Assembly (NCBI RefSeq): GCF_019083965.1
Contig: NZ_JAHRCY010000002.1
Span: 558,001-622,000, forward strand
DNA from: Catellatospora tritici
GTDB lineage: Bacteria; Actinomycetota; Actinomycetes; Mycobacteriales; Micromonosporaceae
Reading direction: 5' to 3'
DNA: 64,000 nucleotides
Below the pieces are notes generated by a model that worked only from the letters and a program-made list of their open reading frames with translations, was not told the origin of the DNA and did not search any database. The translations under genes and the position numbers were made by a program. Positions 46,250-64,000 of the stretch are shown one piece after another. Each line of letters starts with the position of its first letter. Position 1 is the stretch's first letter.

Positions 46250-46905
46250 TTCGCCGCACCACCCTTCTTCAGCTTCGCGGCGCTGCGCACGAGCACCAGC
46301 GCACCCTTGGGGCCGGGAATGGCGCCCCGCACGAGCAGCAGGTTGTTCTCGGTGTCCACCGCGTGCACGGTGAGACCCTGCGCGGTGTAGCGCACGGCAC
46401 CCATCCGGCCCGCCATGCGGACGCCCTTGAACACGCGACCCGGCGTGGCGCAAGCGCCGATCGAGCCGGGCGAGCGGTGCTTGCGCTCGACACCGTGGCT
46501 CGCCTTGAGGCCGTGGAAGCCGTGCCGCTTCATGACACCGGCGAAGCCCTTGCCCTTGGTCTTACCGGTCACGTCGATGGCCTGACCGGCCGCGAACGTG
46601 TTCACGGTGACCTCCTGGCCGAGCTCGTACTCACCGGCGTCGGTGGTGCGCAGCTCGACGATGTGACGGCGCGGCGCGACGTTCGCCTTGGCGAAGTGAC
46701 CGGCCTTCGGCTGGCTCACCTTGCGCGGGTTGATCGCGCCATAGGCCAGCTGGACGGCCGAGTAGCCGTCCTTGTCCGCGGTGCGGACCTGCGTGACGAC
46801 GCACGGGCCGGCCTGAACCACAGTGACCGGGACTACCTTGTTGTTGTCCCAGACCTGGGTCATGCCGAGCTTGGCGCCCAGGATGCCCTTAACTTGCCTG
46901 TCCAT
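46246..46905 (-). CDS. rplC: 50S ribosomal protein L3
   Basis: 219 residues. uL3, near the peptidyl transferase centre. [39 protein letters not shown] and [20 protein letters not shown] are diagnostic. Thirteen bp after rpsJ. Confidence 0.97.
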   Translation of the reverse strand: MDRQVKGILGAKLGMTQVWDNNKVVPVTVVQAGPCVVTQVRTADKDGYSAVQLAYGAINPRKVSQPKAGHFAKANVAPRRHIVELRTTDAGEYELGQEVTVNTFAAGQAIDVTGKTKGKGFAGVMKRHGFHGLKASHGVERKHRSPGSIGACATPGRVFKGVRMAGRMGAVRYTAQGLTVHAVDTENNLLLVRGAIPGPKGALVLVRSAAKLKKGGAAK

Positions 46906-46918
46906 CAGTGTCCGGTCC

Positions 46919-47227
46919 CTACAGCTTGATCTCGATGTCGACGCCAGCCGGCAGGTCGAGTCGCATGAGCGAGTCGACCGTCTTGGGGGTCGGGTCGATG
47001 ATGTCGATCAGACGCTTGTGCGTGCGCATCTCGAAGTGCTCGCGCGAGTCCTTGTACTTGTGCGGCGAACGGATCACGCAGAAACGGTTGATCTCCGTGG
47101 GCAGTGGCACCGGGCCAGCAACCTGCGCCCCGGTACGGGTCACCGTCTCGACGATCTTCCGCGCCGAGGAATCGACGACCTCGTGGTCGTAGGCCTTGAG
47201 CCGGATGCGGATCTTCTGTCCCGCCAT
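46919..47227 (-). CDS. rpsJ: 30S ribosomal protein S10
   Basis: 102 residues. uS10/NusE, also an antitermination factor. [58 protein letters not shown] core, and [25 protein letters not shown] end. ATG 47227 (MAGQKIRI) follows AGAAGGAAAC. First gene of the S10 operon with a ~280-nt leader. Confidence 0.98.
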
Positions 47228-47301
47228 GGTGGCTTCTGTTTCCTTCTCTGATTGCGATCCCCGCCGGCGCAGTCTGCCGACGCACCGACCTTCTCCGACC
47301 C

Positions 47302-47319
47302 CCGCGGTCGGGCGTGTCG
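47302..47319 (-). promoter_or_regulatory. shared r-protein upstream motif, copy 1 (rpsJ)
   Basis: Minus strand CGACACGCCCGACCGCGG; the identity with the rpsL copy extends to 24 bp (47296-47319). Followed by GGGGTCGG so that CCGACC...GGTCGG can pair. Lies ~75 nt before rpsJ. Confidence 0.65.
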
Positions 47320-47516
47320 CGCGCTGACCCAGACTTTCGCCCTGGTGGGGGCTCTTCGCTTGGCTCAACGGGCATCACGCCCGATCACAGGAGCTTCCCG
47401 CCAGAGTCCCGAGCTTTCGAGCCGAGGTCGTGATCCCGGATCGATGTCTTCGTTCCTCTGACGCCGCGCGACGCGGACCACCCACACGAGGTGACCGCTC
47501 GCAACGCAACCTGTTC

Positions 47517-47546
47517 ATTATGCCGTACCAGGTACGGCATTGTGAA
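47517..47546 (-). promoter_or_regulatory. S10 operon promoter with palindromic spacer
   Basis: Minus strand -35 TTCACA (47541-47546), spacer 18, -10 CATAAT (47517-47522); each differs from the sigma-70 consensus by one base. A perfect 21-bp palindrome (ATGCCGTACC-A-GGTACGGCAT on the plus strand, 47520-47540) occupies the spacer and the edge of the -10. The rest of the 460-bp tuf-rpsJ gap is leader, the tuf terminator and DNA with nothing recognised. Confidence 0.72.
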
Positions 47547-47652
47547 ATCAGGGTGCCAGGCCTCACTAAAACGGGCCCGACCTGCGTGTACAGAGAACGT
47601 GGCTGTCCCTCGATGCGCCGTTTGGGCGCACCGGGCGGGCCATGTTCTTGGT

Positions 47653-47682
47653 GCGGGCGCCCCGCCGAGGCGGGGCGCCCGC
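47653..47682 (-). terminator. tuf terminator
   Basis: GCGGGCGCCCCGC (47653-47665) and its complement (47670-47682), 13-bp perfect stem, 4-nt loop, 5 bp past the tuf stop. Confidence 0.85.
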
Positions 47683-47687
47683 TCAGA

Positions 47688-48881
47688 TCACTTGAGGATC
47701 TTGGTGACTCGGCCGGCGCCGACCGTGCGGCCACCCTCGCGGATCGCGAAGCGGAGGGTCTCCTCCATCGCGATCGGCTGGATGAGCTTCACGTTCATCT
47801 CCACGTTGTCGCCGGGCATGACCATCTCGGTGCCCTCGGGCAGCGTGACGACGCCGGTGACGTCCGTGGTCCGGAAGTAGAACTGCGGACGGTAGTTCTG
47901 GAAGAACGGGGTGTGACGGCCACCCTCCTCCTTGGAGAGGATGTAGACCGACGCCTCGAACTCGGTGTGCGGCGTGGTCGAGCCAGGCTTGACCACGACC
48001 ATGCCGCGCTCGACGTCCTCGCGCTTGATACCGCGCAGCAGCAGACCGACGTTCTCGCCCGCGCGAGCCTCGTCGAGCAGCTTGCGGAACATCTCGATGC
48101 CGGTGCAGGTGGTCTTCATCGACTTCTCGCGGATGCCGACGATCTCGACCTCCTCGTTCGGCTTGAGGATGCCACGCTCGGCACGACCGGTGACGACGGT
48201 GCCACGACCGGTGATCGTGAACACGTCCTCGATCGGCATGAGGAACGGCTTGTCGACCTCACGCTCGGGCTGCGGGATCGCGGAGTCGACCGCGTCCATC
48301 AGACCCATGAGCGCCTCGGACCACTTCGCGTCGCCCTCGAGCGCCTTGAGCGCGGAGACCCGGACGACCGGCAGGTCGTCACCCGGGTACTCCTGGCTCG
48401 ACAGCAGCTCGCGAACCTCGAGCTCGACCAGGTCCAGCAGCTCCTCGTCATCCACCATGTCGCTCTTGTTGAGCGCCACGACGATGTAGGGAACGCCGAC
48501 CTGACGGGCCAGCAGCACGTGCTCGCGGGTCTGCGGCATCGGGCCGTCGGTCGCGGCGACCACCAGGATGGCGCCGTCCATCTGGGCGGCACCGGTGATC
48601 ATGTTCTTGATGTAGTCAGCGTGACCCGGGCAGTCAACGTGCGCGTAGTGCCGCTGCTCGGTCTGGTACTCGACGTGCGCGATGGAGATCGTGATACCAC
48701 GAGCCTTCTCCTCCGGCGCCTTGTCGATCTCATCGAACGGCGTGTACGGGTTGAGAGCCGGGAACTTGTCGTGCAGGACCTTAGTGATGGCCGCCGTCAG
48801 CGTCGTCTTACCGTGGTCGATGTGACCAATGGTGCCGATGTTGACGTGCGGCTTAGTCCGCTCGAACTTCGCCTTCGCCAC
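47688..48881 (-). CDS. tuf: elongation factor Tu
   Basis: 397 residues. GTPase delivering aminoacyl-tRNA. G1 [10 protein letters not shown]3 DCPGHADY, G4 NKSD (NKCD in Escherichia coli), domain 2 [13 protein letters not shown], and C-terminal [20 protein letters not shown]. Follows fusA after a strong hairpin; a single hairpin ends the gene. Confidence 0.98.
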   Translation of the reverse strand: MAKAKFERTKPHVNIGTIGHIDHGKTTLTAAITKVLHDKFPALNPYTPFDEIDKAPEEKARGITISIAHVEYQTEQRHYAHVDCPGHADYIKNMITGAAQMDGAILVVAATDGPMPQTREHVLLARQVGVPYIVVALNKSDMVDDEELLDLVELEVRELLSSQEYPGDDLPVVRVSALKALEGDAKWSEALMGLMDAVDSAIPQPEREVDKPFLMPIEDVFTITGRGTVVTGRAERGILKPNEEVEIVGIREKSMKTTCTGIEMFRKLLDEARAGENVGLLLRGIKREDVERGMVVVKPGSTTPHTEFEASVYILSKEEGGRHTPFFQNYRPQFYFRTTDVTGVVTLPEGTEMVMPGDNVEMNVKLIQPIAMEETLRFAIREGGRTVGAGRVTKILK

Positions 48882-48999
48882 TGGTGTCCTCCTGTGGACT
48901 GTTGGTTCGTTCGCCCGACGGCGCCAACTGGCGCTTAGGACCTTTGCCCGCCGGGGTCGCCGGCGCTTTACCTTCGCTGGAGCTGGTGGAGCTCGCAGC

Positions 49000-49027
49000 A
49001 GTGGCGCCGGCCGGGGCCGGCGCCACT
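49000..49027 (-). terminator. hairpin between fusA and tuf
   Basis: AGTGGCGCCGGCC (49000-49012) and its complement (49015-49027), essentially perfect 13-bp arms, 6 bp past the fusA stop. tuf may thus depend on readthrough or on a promoter in 48882-48999 that I could not identify. Confidence 0.75.
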
Positions 49028-49033
49028 GTCACA

Positions 49034-51130
<2,097 letters not shown>

Positions 51131-51176
51131 TTCACGATCCTTTCAAGAACGGGAACGGTGTCCCGAAAGTCAAGGT

Positions 51177-51210
51177 GTGGAGCCGGCCCGGGTTCCGGGA
51201 CCGGCTCCAC
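51177..51210 (-). terminator. hairpin between rpsG and fusA
   Basis: GTGGAGCCGG (51177-51186) and CCGGCTCCAC (51201-51210), with further CCCGG/CCGGG pairing inside; 6 bp past rpsG. Confidence 0.7.
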
Positions 51211-51216
51211 GGCGTT

Positions 51217-51687
51217 TCACCAGCGGTAGTGAGCGAAGGCCTTGTTCGACTCGGCCATCTTGTGGGTGTCCTCGCGCCGCTTGACGGCGGCACCGAGGCC
51301 GTTGCTGGCGTCCAGCAGCTCGTTCATGAGCCGCTCGACCATGGTCTTCTCGCGACGGGCGCGGGAGTAGGTGACCAGCCAACGCAGACCCAGCGTGGTG
51401 GCGCGAGCCGGACGCACCTCGACCGGCACCTGGTAGGTCGCGCCACCGACACGGCGGCTGCGGACCTCGAGGGTCGGCTTGACGTTGTCCATGGCGCGCT
51501 TGAGCGTGACGACCGGGTCGGTGCCGGTCTTCTCGCGGCAGCCCTCCAGGGCGTCGTACACCACTCGCTCAGCGAGCTGACGCTTGCCGTTGAGCAGGAT
51601 CTTGTTCACCAGCTGGGTGACCAGCGGCGAGCTGTACACCGGGTCAGCGGCCAGCGGCCGGCGCGGCGCGGGGCCCTTACGCGGCAT
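51217..51687 (-). CDS. rpsG: 30S ribosomal protein S7
   Basis: 156 residues. uS7, head assembly initiator and, in many bacteria, repressor of the str operon. [52 protein letters not shown] and KAFAHYRW end. ATG overlaps the rpsL stop by 1 bp. Confidence 0.97.
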   Translation of the reverse strand: MPRKGPAPRRPLAADPVYSSPLVTQLVNKILLNGKRQLAERVVYDALEGCREKTGTDPVVTLKRAMDNVKPTLEVRSRRVGGATYQVPVEVRPARATTLGLRWLVTYSRARREKTMVERLMNELLDASNGLGAAVKRREDTHKMAESNKAFAHYRW

Positions 51688-52070
51688 TACTTCTTCCCTT
51701 CCTTGACAAGCTTCGCACCGTAGCGGCTACGTGCCTGCTTGCGGTTGCGGACGCCCTGGGTGTCCAGCGAACCACGAATGATCTTGTAGCGCACGCCGGG
51801 CAGGTCCTTAACACGGCCGCCGCGGACGAGCACGATGGAGTGCTCCTGCAGGTTGTGGCCGACGCCGGGAATGTACGCGGTCACCTCGATCTGGCTGCTC
51901 AGCTTGACGCGAGCGACCTTCCGAAGCGCCGAGTTCGGCTTCTTGGGGGTCGTGGTGTACACACGCGTGCACACCCCGCGCCGCTGAGGACTCCCCTTCA
52001 GCGCCGGCGTCTTGGTCTTGCTCGTCTTCGCCTGGCGGCCCTTGCGGACCAGCTGCTGGATGGTGGGCAC
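51687..52070 (-). CDS. rpsL: 30S ribosomal protein S12
   Basis: 127 residues. uS12, decoding-site fidelity. [14 protein letters not shown] start, [13 protein letters not shown] with Lys43 and [13 protein letters not shown] with Lys88, both the wild-type (streptomycin-sensitive) residues. First gene of the str-type operon with a ~296-nt leader. Confidence 0.98.
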   Translation of the reverse strand: MPTIQQLVRKGRQAKTSKTKTPALKGSPQRRGVCTRVYTTTPKKPNSALRKVARVKLSSQIEVTAYIPGVGHNLQEHSIVLVRGGRVKDLPGVRYKIIRGSLDTQGVRNRKQARSRYGAKLVKEGKK

Positions 52071-52206
52071 CGGGCTTCTCCGCTCCCTTTTTGCGTTCTC
52101 TCCACGACCTTCGCCGTGGAAACTTATGTGGCCTAGGCCGCGTACACGGCCCGAACTGCTGCGCGATCGGTGCTGTCACGGTGTTACCCGGGACGCCACT
52201 CGACCC

Positions 52207-52224
52207 CCGCGGTCGGGCGTGTCG
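52207..52224 (-). promoter_or_regulatory. shared r-protein upstream motif, copy 2 (rpsL)
   Basis: Identical 18-mer (24 bp over 52201-52224) to the rpsJ copy, same orientation, ~130 nt before rpsL. Confidence 0.65.
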
Positions 52225-52372
52225 TCCGGCGCACGGGCCCGGCGGCTCGATTGCTCGAGCTGTCGGAGTCTGTCGTTGTCGTGGTGCCGCGGTCTGCGAG
52301 GCCCTGAAGGACTCGCTCCCCGCGTTCGGTGCACGCACGAGGGGCCCGGGGCATGCCCGGGCACGAGGGGAA

Positions 52373-52402
52373 AGAGTACCGAACCAAGGGCCGACTGGTC
52401 AA
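52373..52402 (-). promoter_or_regulatory. rpsL promoter (TTGACC-18-TACTCT)
   Basis: Minus strand -35 TTGACC (52397-52402), 18-bp spacer, -10 TACTCT (52373-52378). The 11-mer CCGTTTTGACC is shared with the rplM promoter. Apart from this and the shared motif, the 491-bp gap 52071-52561 shows only GC-rich inverted repeats near 52341-52362 (CCCGGG/CCCGGG). Confidence 0.72.
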
Positions 52403-52561
52403 AACGGGGTGAGCCCACGCCCGTCGATGAACTCTTCACTGAATCATCGATGGCCGGGAAAGCGCCCCAGCCCAACCAGTTCCGCCTTCGACACGAACTC
52501 CGCAATCAGTCTACCTCGTCGCCCCGGCGGGCTCGCACGAGACGGCCCTCGGTGAGTGGGG

Positions 52562-53116
52562 TCACCGTGATGGTGAGGCGCTGACCACAGGTCGCGGAGT
52601 CGTAGGAGCGCCGTCGCCGAGCCCCAGCACCGTCGCCACCAGCACTCCGGTGAGCGCCAGCGTGATGCCCGCGGCACCGCAGATCAGGCCGGACAGCGCC
52701 AGGGCGCCCCCGGTGAGTCTGGCCTGGCCGGTCGCGGCCGTGGCCCGGATCTGCCGCCGGGCCACCAGACCCAGCACCACCGCGGCCGCGCCGAGCAGCA
52801 CCGACAGGACGGTGAAGGCGCCCGCCACCAACGCGCCCCAGCCCGCCTGGCCGCCGACCACCCCCAGGCACCACACCACGGACGAGACCAGCACCGAGGC
52901 GATCCCGGCGACCAGCGCGCCGATGGCCACGCCGGACGAGCTCGACGGCGCGGGCAGCACGGCCACCGCGTACGGCGTGCCGGGGACCAGCTCGACGCGC
53001 GTCGGCGCGGGGTAGGCCACCGGCACCGGACCCGCCACCGGCGGCGGCATCCACTGCGGCTGCGGCACGGGCGGCTGCGCGGGCCACTGCGGGATGGGGG
53101 GCGGTTGCTGGCTCAC
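52562..53116 (-). CDS. DUF4190-like membrane protein with proline-rich N terminus
   Basis: 184 residues. N-terminal ~40 residues are Pro/Gln-rich (SQQPPPIPQWPAQPP). Then three hydrophobic segments (VAIGALVAGIASVLVSSVVWCLG; ALVAGAFTVLSVLLGAAAVVLG; GGALALSGLICGAAGITLALTG) with the basic loop ARRQIRATAATGQARLTGG between the second and third, a pattern shared with DUF4190 proteins (Gly-rich loop after an R-X-X-I-R motif). Function unknown. GTG start at 53116. Lies between rpoC and rpsL, next to a related small membrane gene. Confidence 0.72.
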   Translation of the reverse strand: MSQQPPPIPQWPAQPPVPQPQWMPPPVAGPVPVAYPAPTRVELVPGTPYAVAVLPAPSSSSGVAIGALVAGIASVLVSSVVWCLGVVGGQAGWGALVAGAFTVLSVLLGAAAVVLGLVARRQIRATAATGQARLTGGALALSGLICGAAGITLALTGVLVATVLGLGDGAPTTPRPVVSASPSR

Positions 53117-53145
53117 ACCGCGATCCTGCCATGGCGCGGTGAGTC

Positions 53146-53496
53146 TCAGTCGACCGTGGGCGGGAAGTCCTGCCGTCCGAAGCGCACCCCGCGCAGCACC
53201 AGCATCACCGCCAGGGCCAGCGCGCTGATCGCGGCCAGGGCGAGGCCGAGCCAGGCCAGCCGCTCGGCCCAGCGGACCCGGCCCGCGCCGGTGCGCCAGC
53301 CCGCGCCGTCCCGCAGCTCCGCCCGCGCCTGGCGGGCCAGCGCCAGCGCGATGGTCCCCGGCACCACTCCACCCAGCGCCAGGCCGGTCACGGCGGACAG
53401 CAGGCCGAGGCCGAACGCCGCGGTGGCCTTGCTGTCGGCGACCGGGTCGGGGTCGGCCGGGTCGCGGCCGGTGAAAACGATCGTGGCGTCACCCAT
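53146..53496 (-). CDS. small DUF4190-like membrane protein
   Basis: 116 residues, two TM segments (FGLGLLSAVTGLALGGVVPGTIALALA and LAWLGLALAAISALALAVMLVL) separated by a basic loop (RQARAELRDGAGWRTGAGRVRWAER). Related in plan to the following gene (30-bp gap). Function unknown. The ATG at 53496 lies in the 3' arm of the rpoC terminator hairpin, leaving no room for a separate ribosome binding site; a leaderless or readthrough message is implied. Confidence 0.68.
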   Translation of the reverse strand: MGDATIVFTGRDPADPDPVADSKATAAFGLGLLSAVTGLALGGVVPGTIALALARQARAELRDGAGWRTGAGRVRWAERLAWLGLALAAISALALAVMLVLRGVRFGRQDFPPTVD

Positions 53497-53527
53497 GCCG
53501 TACTAACGACACGGGTGACGCCACGAT
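53480..53527 (-). terminator. rpoC terminator overlapping the next gene's start
   Basis: Arms 53480-53494 and 53513-53527 form a perfect 15-bp stem with an 18-nt loop. On the minus strand it is followed by CGTTTTC, a short U-tract. The downstream arm encodes the first codons (after ATG, GGTGACGCCACGAT) of the next gene. Confidence 0.82.
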
Positions 53528-53569
53528 CACCTGTTCAGTTCAGGATCCCGACGGGATCCGACGCCCTCG

Positions 53570-57472
<3,903 letters not shown>

Positions 57473-57567
57473 GTTGTAAGTCCCTCTTTGCTCGTGTCTT
57501 CGTCAGGATCAGTTGATGGGGAAAGCGATCCCCGGGGCGGAGTGACCAGCCCCGGGGATCGCCTTCA

Positions 57568-60999
<3,432 letters not shown>

Positions 61000-61122
61000 G
61001 ATACGTCCTTCCGAGGACCGGTGGTGCAACGGCCGTTACGCGAGCATCCCGACGACCCCTGACCAGCATCCGGCATCGGACATTCTGGGCACGGGAAAAG
61101 TCGAAGGGCAGCGCAAACTAGC

Positions 61123-61151
61123 AGTGTAGCCGAAGCACAGACCGCTGTCGA
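61123..61151 (-). promoter_or_regulatory. rpoB promoter (TCGACA-17-TACACT)
   Basis: Minus strand -35 TCGACA (61146-61151), 17-bp spacer, -10 TACACT (61123-61128), predicting a ~117-nt leader. A second weaker candidate, TTGACT-17-CAGTCT, lies about 130 bp upstream (61256-61284). The rest of the 452-bp gap 61000-61451 holds the rplL terminator and nothing else recognised. Confidence 0.68.
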
Positions 61152-61368
61152 GTCTCAAAGGCAGGCTTCCGCAGAACGTGGTCCAGCCCACCTTCAGATC
61201 GGTGTCGCCACGCTCCGCACTCCCGCCGCTACTAACTCGGAAGGTCGTACTGAAGAAAGACTGCCTGGCGTCGCGGTCACAGTCAAGACCCGACGGCTGG
61301 TTCCAGTGTCACGTACGGCGTCAACTATGCAACGGACCGACCATATGCGCAGCCAGAAGCGCGAAAGA

Positions 61369-61390
61369 CGGGCACCCTGTCGGGTGCCCG
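61369..61390 (-). terminator. rplL terminator/attenuator
   Basis: CGGGCACCC (61369-61377) and its complement (61382-61390), 4-nt loop; on the minus strand followed by TCTTTCG. Lies 62 bp past rplL and upstream of the rpoB promoter, so it reduces ribosomal-gene readthrough into rpoBC. Confidence 0.75.
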
Positions 61391-61451
61391 CCTCTCGACG
61401 AGCGCATCAGCGCGGTAGGCCGCGTCCCGTCAGACGGAACGCGGCACCGGA

Positions 61452-61832
61452 TCACTTGAGGGTGATCTTGGCGCCCTCGGCCTCGAGCTTGGCCTTGGCC
61501 TTCTCGGCGGCCTCCTTGTTGACCTTCTCGAGGATCGCCTTGGGGGCGGCCTCGACGACGTCCTTGGCCTCCTTCAGGCCCAGGCCGGTCAGCTCACGCA
61601 CGACCTTGATGACCTGGATCTTCTTGCCACCGTCGGACTCCAGGACGACGTCGAACTCGTCCTTCTCCTCCGGCGCCTCGACGACGGCGGTCGGGCCGAC
61701 CGGGCCGGCCACGACCTGGGCGGCGGCCTTGACGTCGAAGGTCTCCTCGAACTGCTTCACGAACTCGGAGAGCTCGATCAGGGTCATCTCCTTGAACGCG
61801 GCAAGGAGGTCGTCGGTGCTCAGCTTCGCCAT
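61452..61832 (-). CDS. rplL: 50S ribosomal protein L7/L12
   Basis: 126 residues. Stalk protein bL12, recruits translation GTPases. N-terminal dimer helix ([29 protein letters not shown]), Ala/Pro hinge, and C-terminal domain with [49 protein letters not shown] motif (here [20 protein letters not shown]). Follows rplJ by 78 bp. Confidence 0.97.
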   Translation of the reverse strand: MAKLSTDDLLAAFKEMTLIELSEFVKQFEETFDVKAAAQVVAGPVGPTAVVEAPEEKDEFDVVLESDGGKKIQVIKVVRELTGLGLKEAKDVVEAAPKAILEKVNKEAAEKAKAKLEAEGAKITLK

Positions 61833-61910
61833 GTCAGGCGTCCTTTCGTACTGGGTTCAATCGCTGCGGCAGGACGCCGCGAGCAGGGTTGGGACAGAAG
61901 GCGGCGACGC

Positions 61911-62447
61911 TCACGCGTCGGCGCCCTCCTTCTCGAGCTTGTCCTGCAGAGCGGCAGCCGTACGGACGGCCTTCACCAGCGGCGCCTGGAACAGGGCAGC
62001 GGCGTTGCTCATGCTTGCCTTCATCGCGCCGGCCAGCTTGGACAGCAGCACCTCGCGGGACTCCAGGTCGGCCAGCTTGCCGACCTCGGCGGCCGAGATG
62101 GCCTTGCCCTCGAAGACGCCGCCCTTGATGACGAGCAGCGGGTTGGCCTTGGCGAAGTCGCGCAGGCCCTTGGCCGCCTCGACGACATCGCCGGAGACGA
62201 AGGCGAGCGCGGTAGGACCGGTGAACAGAGCGTCGAGACCGGTCAGACCGGCGTTGGTCGCGGCGATCTTCGCGAGCGTGTTCTTGGCGACGGTGTACTC
62301 GGCACCGCCCATGGAACGACGCAGATCGGTCAGCTGCTTCACGGTCAGGCCGCGGTACTCGGTGAGCACCGTGGCGTTCGACTCCTGGAAGCGCTTGGTG
62401 AGCTCCGCGACGTTGCCGGCCTTGTCGGCACGGATCTTGTCCGCCAT
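61911..62447 (-). CDS. rplJ: 50S ribosomal protein L10
   Basis: 178 residues. uL10, anchors L7/L12 to the 23S GTPase region and as the L10-L12 complex represses its own operon by binding the leader. [38 protein letters not shown] and [15 protein letters not shown] are typical. ATG 62447 has GAGGAGGGGA upstream; the open frame extends to 62570 through the attenuator and is not used. Confidence 0.97.
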   Translation of the reverse strand: MADKIRADKAGNVAELTKRFQESNATVLTEYRGLTVKQLTDLRRSMGGAEYTVAKNTLAKIAATNAGLTGLDALFTGPTALAFVSGDVVEAAKGLRDFAKANPLLVIKGGVFEGKAISAAEVGKLADLESREVLLSKLAGAMKASMSNAAALFQAPLVKAVRTAAALQDKLEKEGADA

Positions 62448-62516
62448 GTCCCCTCCTCTCTCGTACTCCAGGCTGGTTTCGCGGGGAACCCCGTCCCGGC
62501 AGCGAATGGGAGAACG

Positions 62517-62546
62517 AAAAACGCCCCGGCGCAGGGCGCACGGGGC
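62517..62546 (-). terminator. intrinsic terminator (attenuator) upstream of rplJ
   Basis: Minus strand GCCCCG-T-GCG ... CGC-CGGGGC hairpin (62546 to 62523) followed directly by GTTTTT (U-tract 62521-62517). It lies 70 nt before the rplJ start and downstream of the putative L10 leader, the expected place for transcription attenuation. Confidence 0.8.
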
Positions 62547-62547
62547 T

Positions 62548-62690
62548 TCACACGGCTTCACGCCGTTCAAAGGCTCACCGTTCTTCCCTGCGCGGGCCGC
62601 CCGTTCACCCGCTCGTTGCCGAGCGGCGGGACCTTCGATCGCCCGGATTCCCGGACGATGACCAGCGGTCTTTGGGTGGAACTGTTACGA
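62548..62690 (-). ncRNA. putative L10 (rplJ) leader RNA
   Basis: About 140 nt of structured leader between the rplJ promoter and the attenuator. Minus strand contains AAAGACCGCTGGTCATCG, then stems CGTCCGG-GAAT-CCGGGCG and CCGCTC-GGCAAC-GAGCGG. This fits the ribosomal protein L10 leader class in position and general form, but the kink-turn and exact fold were not verified. Confidence 0.6.
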
Positions 62691-62692
62691 CG

Positions 62693-62722
62693 ACTGTACG
62701 TGACCGGCTGTCGGCCCACCAA
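62693..62722 (-). promoter_or_regulatory. rplJ promoter (TTGGTG-18-TACAGT)
   Basis: Minus strand -35 TTGGTG (62717-62722), 18-bp spacer, -10 TACAGT (62693-62698). A degenerate relative of the shared r-protein motif (GTCACACCGACCCG, 62725-62738) lies just upstream. Together with the leader and attenuator this accounts for the 356-bp gap 62448-62803. Confidence 0.62.
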
Positions 62723-62803
62723 ATCGGGTCGGTGTGACGTACCCCGGAACGGCAGCGGCGCCGCCCGCGGAGTGCGGGCGGCGCCGGAGTGGAGCGAGGC
62801 GGA

Positions 62804-63514
62804 TCAGGCCTCGGTCTCCAGGAAGTTGCGCGTCACGTTCGGGTCGACCGGGATGCCCGGGCCCATCGTGGTGGTGACGAACACCTTCTTGAGGTACTTG
62901 CCCTTGGCCGCGGACGGCTTGGACCGCAGGACCTCGTCCAGCACGGCGGCGTAGTTCTCGACCAGCTGCTCGGGCGAGAACGAGGCCTTGCCGATGATCA
63001 GGTGCAGGTTCGAGTGCTTGTCCACCCGGAAGGTGATCTTGCCACCCTTGATGTCGGCCACCGCCTTGGCGATGTCCATCGTCACCGTGCCGGTCTTCGG
63101 GTTCGGCATGAGGCCGCGCGGGCCCAGGATCCGCGCGATCCGACCGATCTTGGCCATCTGGTCCGGCGTCGCGATCGCGGCGTCGAAGTCCAGCCAGCCT
63201 TCCTGAATCCGGGCCACCAGCTCGTCGGTGCCCACGGCGTCGGCGCCGGCGGCGGTCGCCTCGGCGGCCTTCTCGCCGGAGGCGAAGACGATGACGCGGG
63301 CGGTCTTACCGGTGCCGTGCGGCAGGTTCACCACGCCGCGAACCATCTGGTCCGCCTTGCGGGGGTCGACGCCGAGGCGCATCGCGACCTCGACCGTGGC
63401 GTCGAACTTCACCTTGGTGGTGTCCTTGGCGAGCTTGATCGCCTCGAGCGGGCCGTACAGCTTGTTACGGTCCACCTGCTCGAAGGACTTGTTGTAAGTC
63501 TTGCCGTGCTTCAT
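62804..63514 (-). CDS. rplA: 50S ribosomal protein L1
   Basis: 236 residues. uL1 of the L1 stalk; in many bacteria represses the rplK-rplA operon. [20 protein letters not shown] start, [17 protein letters not shown], and [22 protein letters not shown] are diagnostic. Follows rplK by 88 bp. Confidence 0.97.
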   Translation of the reverse strand: MKHGKTYNKSFEQVDRNKLYGPLEAIKLAKDTTKVKFDATVEVAMRLGVDPRKADQMVRGVVNLPHGTGKTARVIVFASGEKAAEATAAGADAVGTDELVARIQEGWLDFDAAIATPDQMAKIGRIARILGPRGLMPNPKTGTVTMDIAKAVADIKGGKITFRVDKHSNLHLIIGKASFSPEQLVENYAAVLDEVLRSKPSAAKGKYLKKVFVTTTMGPGIPVDPNVTRNFLETEA

Positions 63515-63602
63515 TTCTCAGTTCTCCTGTGGTTGTGTCGAGCCCGTACGGGCCCTCCCACGAAATGGGGTCACCGTCGGCGCGAACGCCGTGACGACGG
63601 CG

Positions 63603-64000
63603 TCAGTCCTTGACGGTGATGCCCATCGACCGGGCGGTGCCGGCGATGATCCGCTCGGCCATGTCCAGGTCGTTGGCGTTCAGGTCGGACATCTTCTTCT
63701 CGGCGATCTCGCGCAGCTGGGCACGGGTCACCGAACCGACCTTGGTGGTGTGCGGCACGCCGGAGCCCTTGGGCACACCGGCGGCCTTGATCAGGAGACG
63801 GGCGGCGGGCGGCGTCTTCAGGATGAACGTGAACGTACGGTCCTCGTACACGCTGATCTGCGCCGGGACGATGTCACCGCGCTGCGACTCGGTCTGGGCG
63901 TTGTACGCCTTGCAGAACTCCATGATGTTCACACCGTGCTGACCCAGCGCCGGACCCACCGGCGGAGCCGGAGTGGCCTGGCCGGCCTTCAGCTGCAGCG
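63603..64000 (-). CDS. rplK: 50S ribosomal protein L11, 5' end outside window
   Basis: The visible 132 codons cover most of uL11 (about 143 residues). [50 protein letters not shown] and the C-terminal [20 protein letters not shown] are conserved. Binds the 23S GTPase-associated region and is the thiostrepton/RelA-related site. The N terminus lies beyond base 64000. Confidence 0.96.
   Translation of the reverse strand, partial: LQLKAGQATPAPPVGPALGQHGVNIMEFCKAYNAQTESQRGDIVPAQISVYEDRTFTFILKTPPAARLLIKAAGVPKGSGVPHTTKVGSVTRAQLREIAEKKMSDLNANDLDMAERIIAGTARSMGITVKD

Overview
This window is high-GC actinobacterial chromosome. It most likely comes from the family Micromonosporaceae (an Actinoplanes, Micromonospora or Catellatospora relative). 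The assignment rests on base composition, frequent GTG and TTG starts, RpoB/RpoC/ribosomal protein sequence style, the DUF1023 hydrolase, MmpS-like and DUF4190-like proteins, and the order rplK-rplA-rplJ-rplL-rpoB-rpoC / rpsL-rpsG-fusA-tuf / S10 / spc / alpha operons. The species is not determinable from the sequence alone. No tRNA, rRNA, insertion sequence, prophage or CRISPR array was seen.

Layout. 1-6.6 kb: an EspC-like small protein (cut by the left edge), an alpha/beta hydrolase, glmS, two tandem MmpS-like membrane proteins and glmM; glmS and glmM supply amino sugar for the cell wall. 6.8-7.7 kb: rpsI and rplM. 8-29.2 kb is an accessory block between rplM-rpsI and truA-rplQ. It holds a NarK nitrate/nitrite transporter, a nitroreductase, a MarR regulator, a MazF-type toxin-antitoxin pair, nirBD with a HemD-winged-helix fusion (nitrite assimilation and siroheme supply), two unknown genes, a six-gene thiamine operon thiO-thiS-thiG-thiE-like-thiD-thiC behind a TPP riboswitch, a second thiE with a zinc-ribbon gene, an ABC-F protein, a methyltransferase and a repeat-rich single-pass membrane protein.

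29.2-64 kb is almost entirely translation and transcription machinery, all on the minus strand. Reading in the direction of transcription from the right edge: rplK, rplA, rplJ, rplL, rpoB, rpoC, two small DUF4190-like membrane proteins, rpsL, rpsG, fusA, tuf, rpsJ through rpsQ, rplN through rplO, secY, adk, map, infA, rpmJ, rpsM, rpsK, rpsD, rpoA, rplQ and truA. GTGA, ATGA, TAATG or TGATG overlaps couple many genes. GC-rich hairpins mark the joints between sub-operons, and good -35/-10 pairs with 17-18 bp spacers precede rplM, rpsL, rpsJ, infA, secY, rplJ and rpoB.

I found no clearly new multi-gene system. The signals most worth a second look are regulatory: an 18-bp motif repeated upstream of rpsJ, rpsL and infA; a 21-bp palindrome filling the -35/-10 spacer of the rpsJ promoter; an attenuator before rplJ; a set of genes with TANNNT 6-7 nt before the start codon (predicted leaderless mRNAs); three tandem copies of the 3' end of glmM; and hairpins embedded in coding or start regions.
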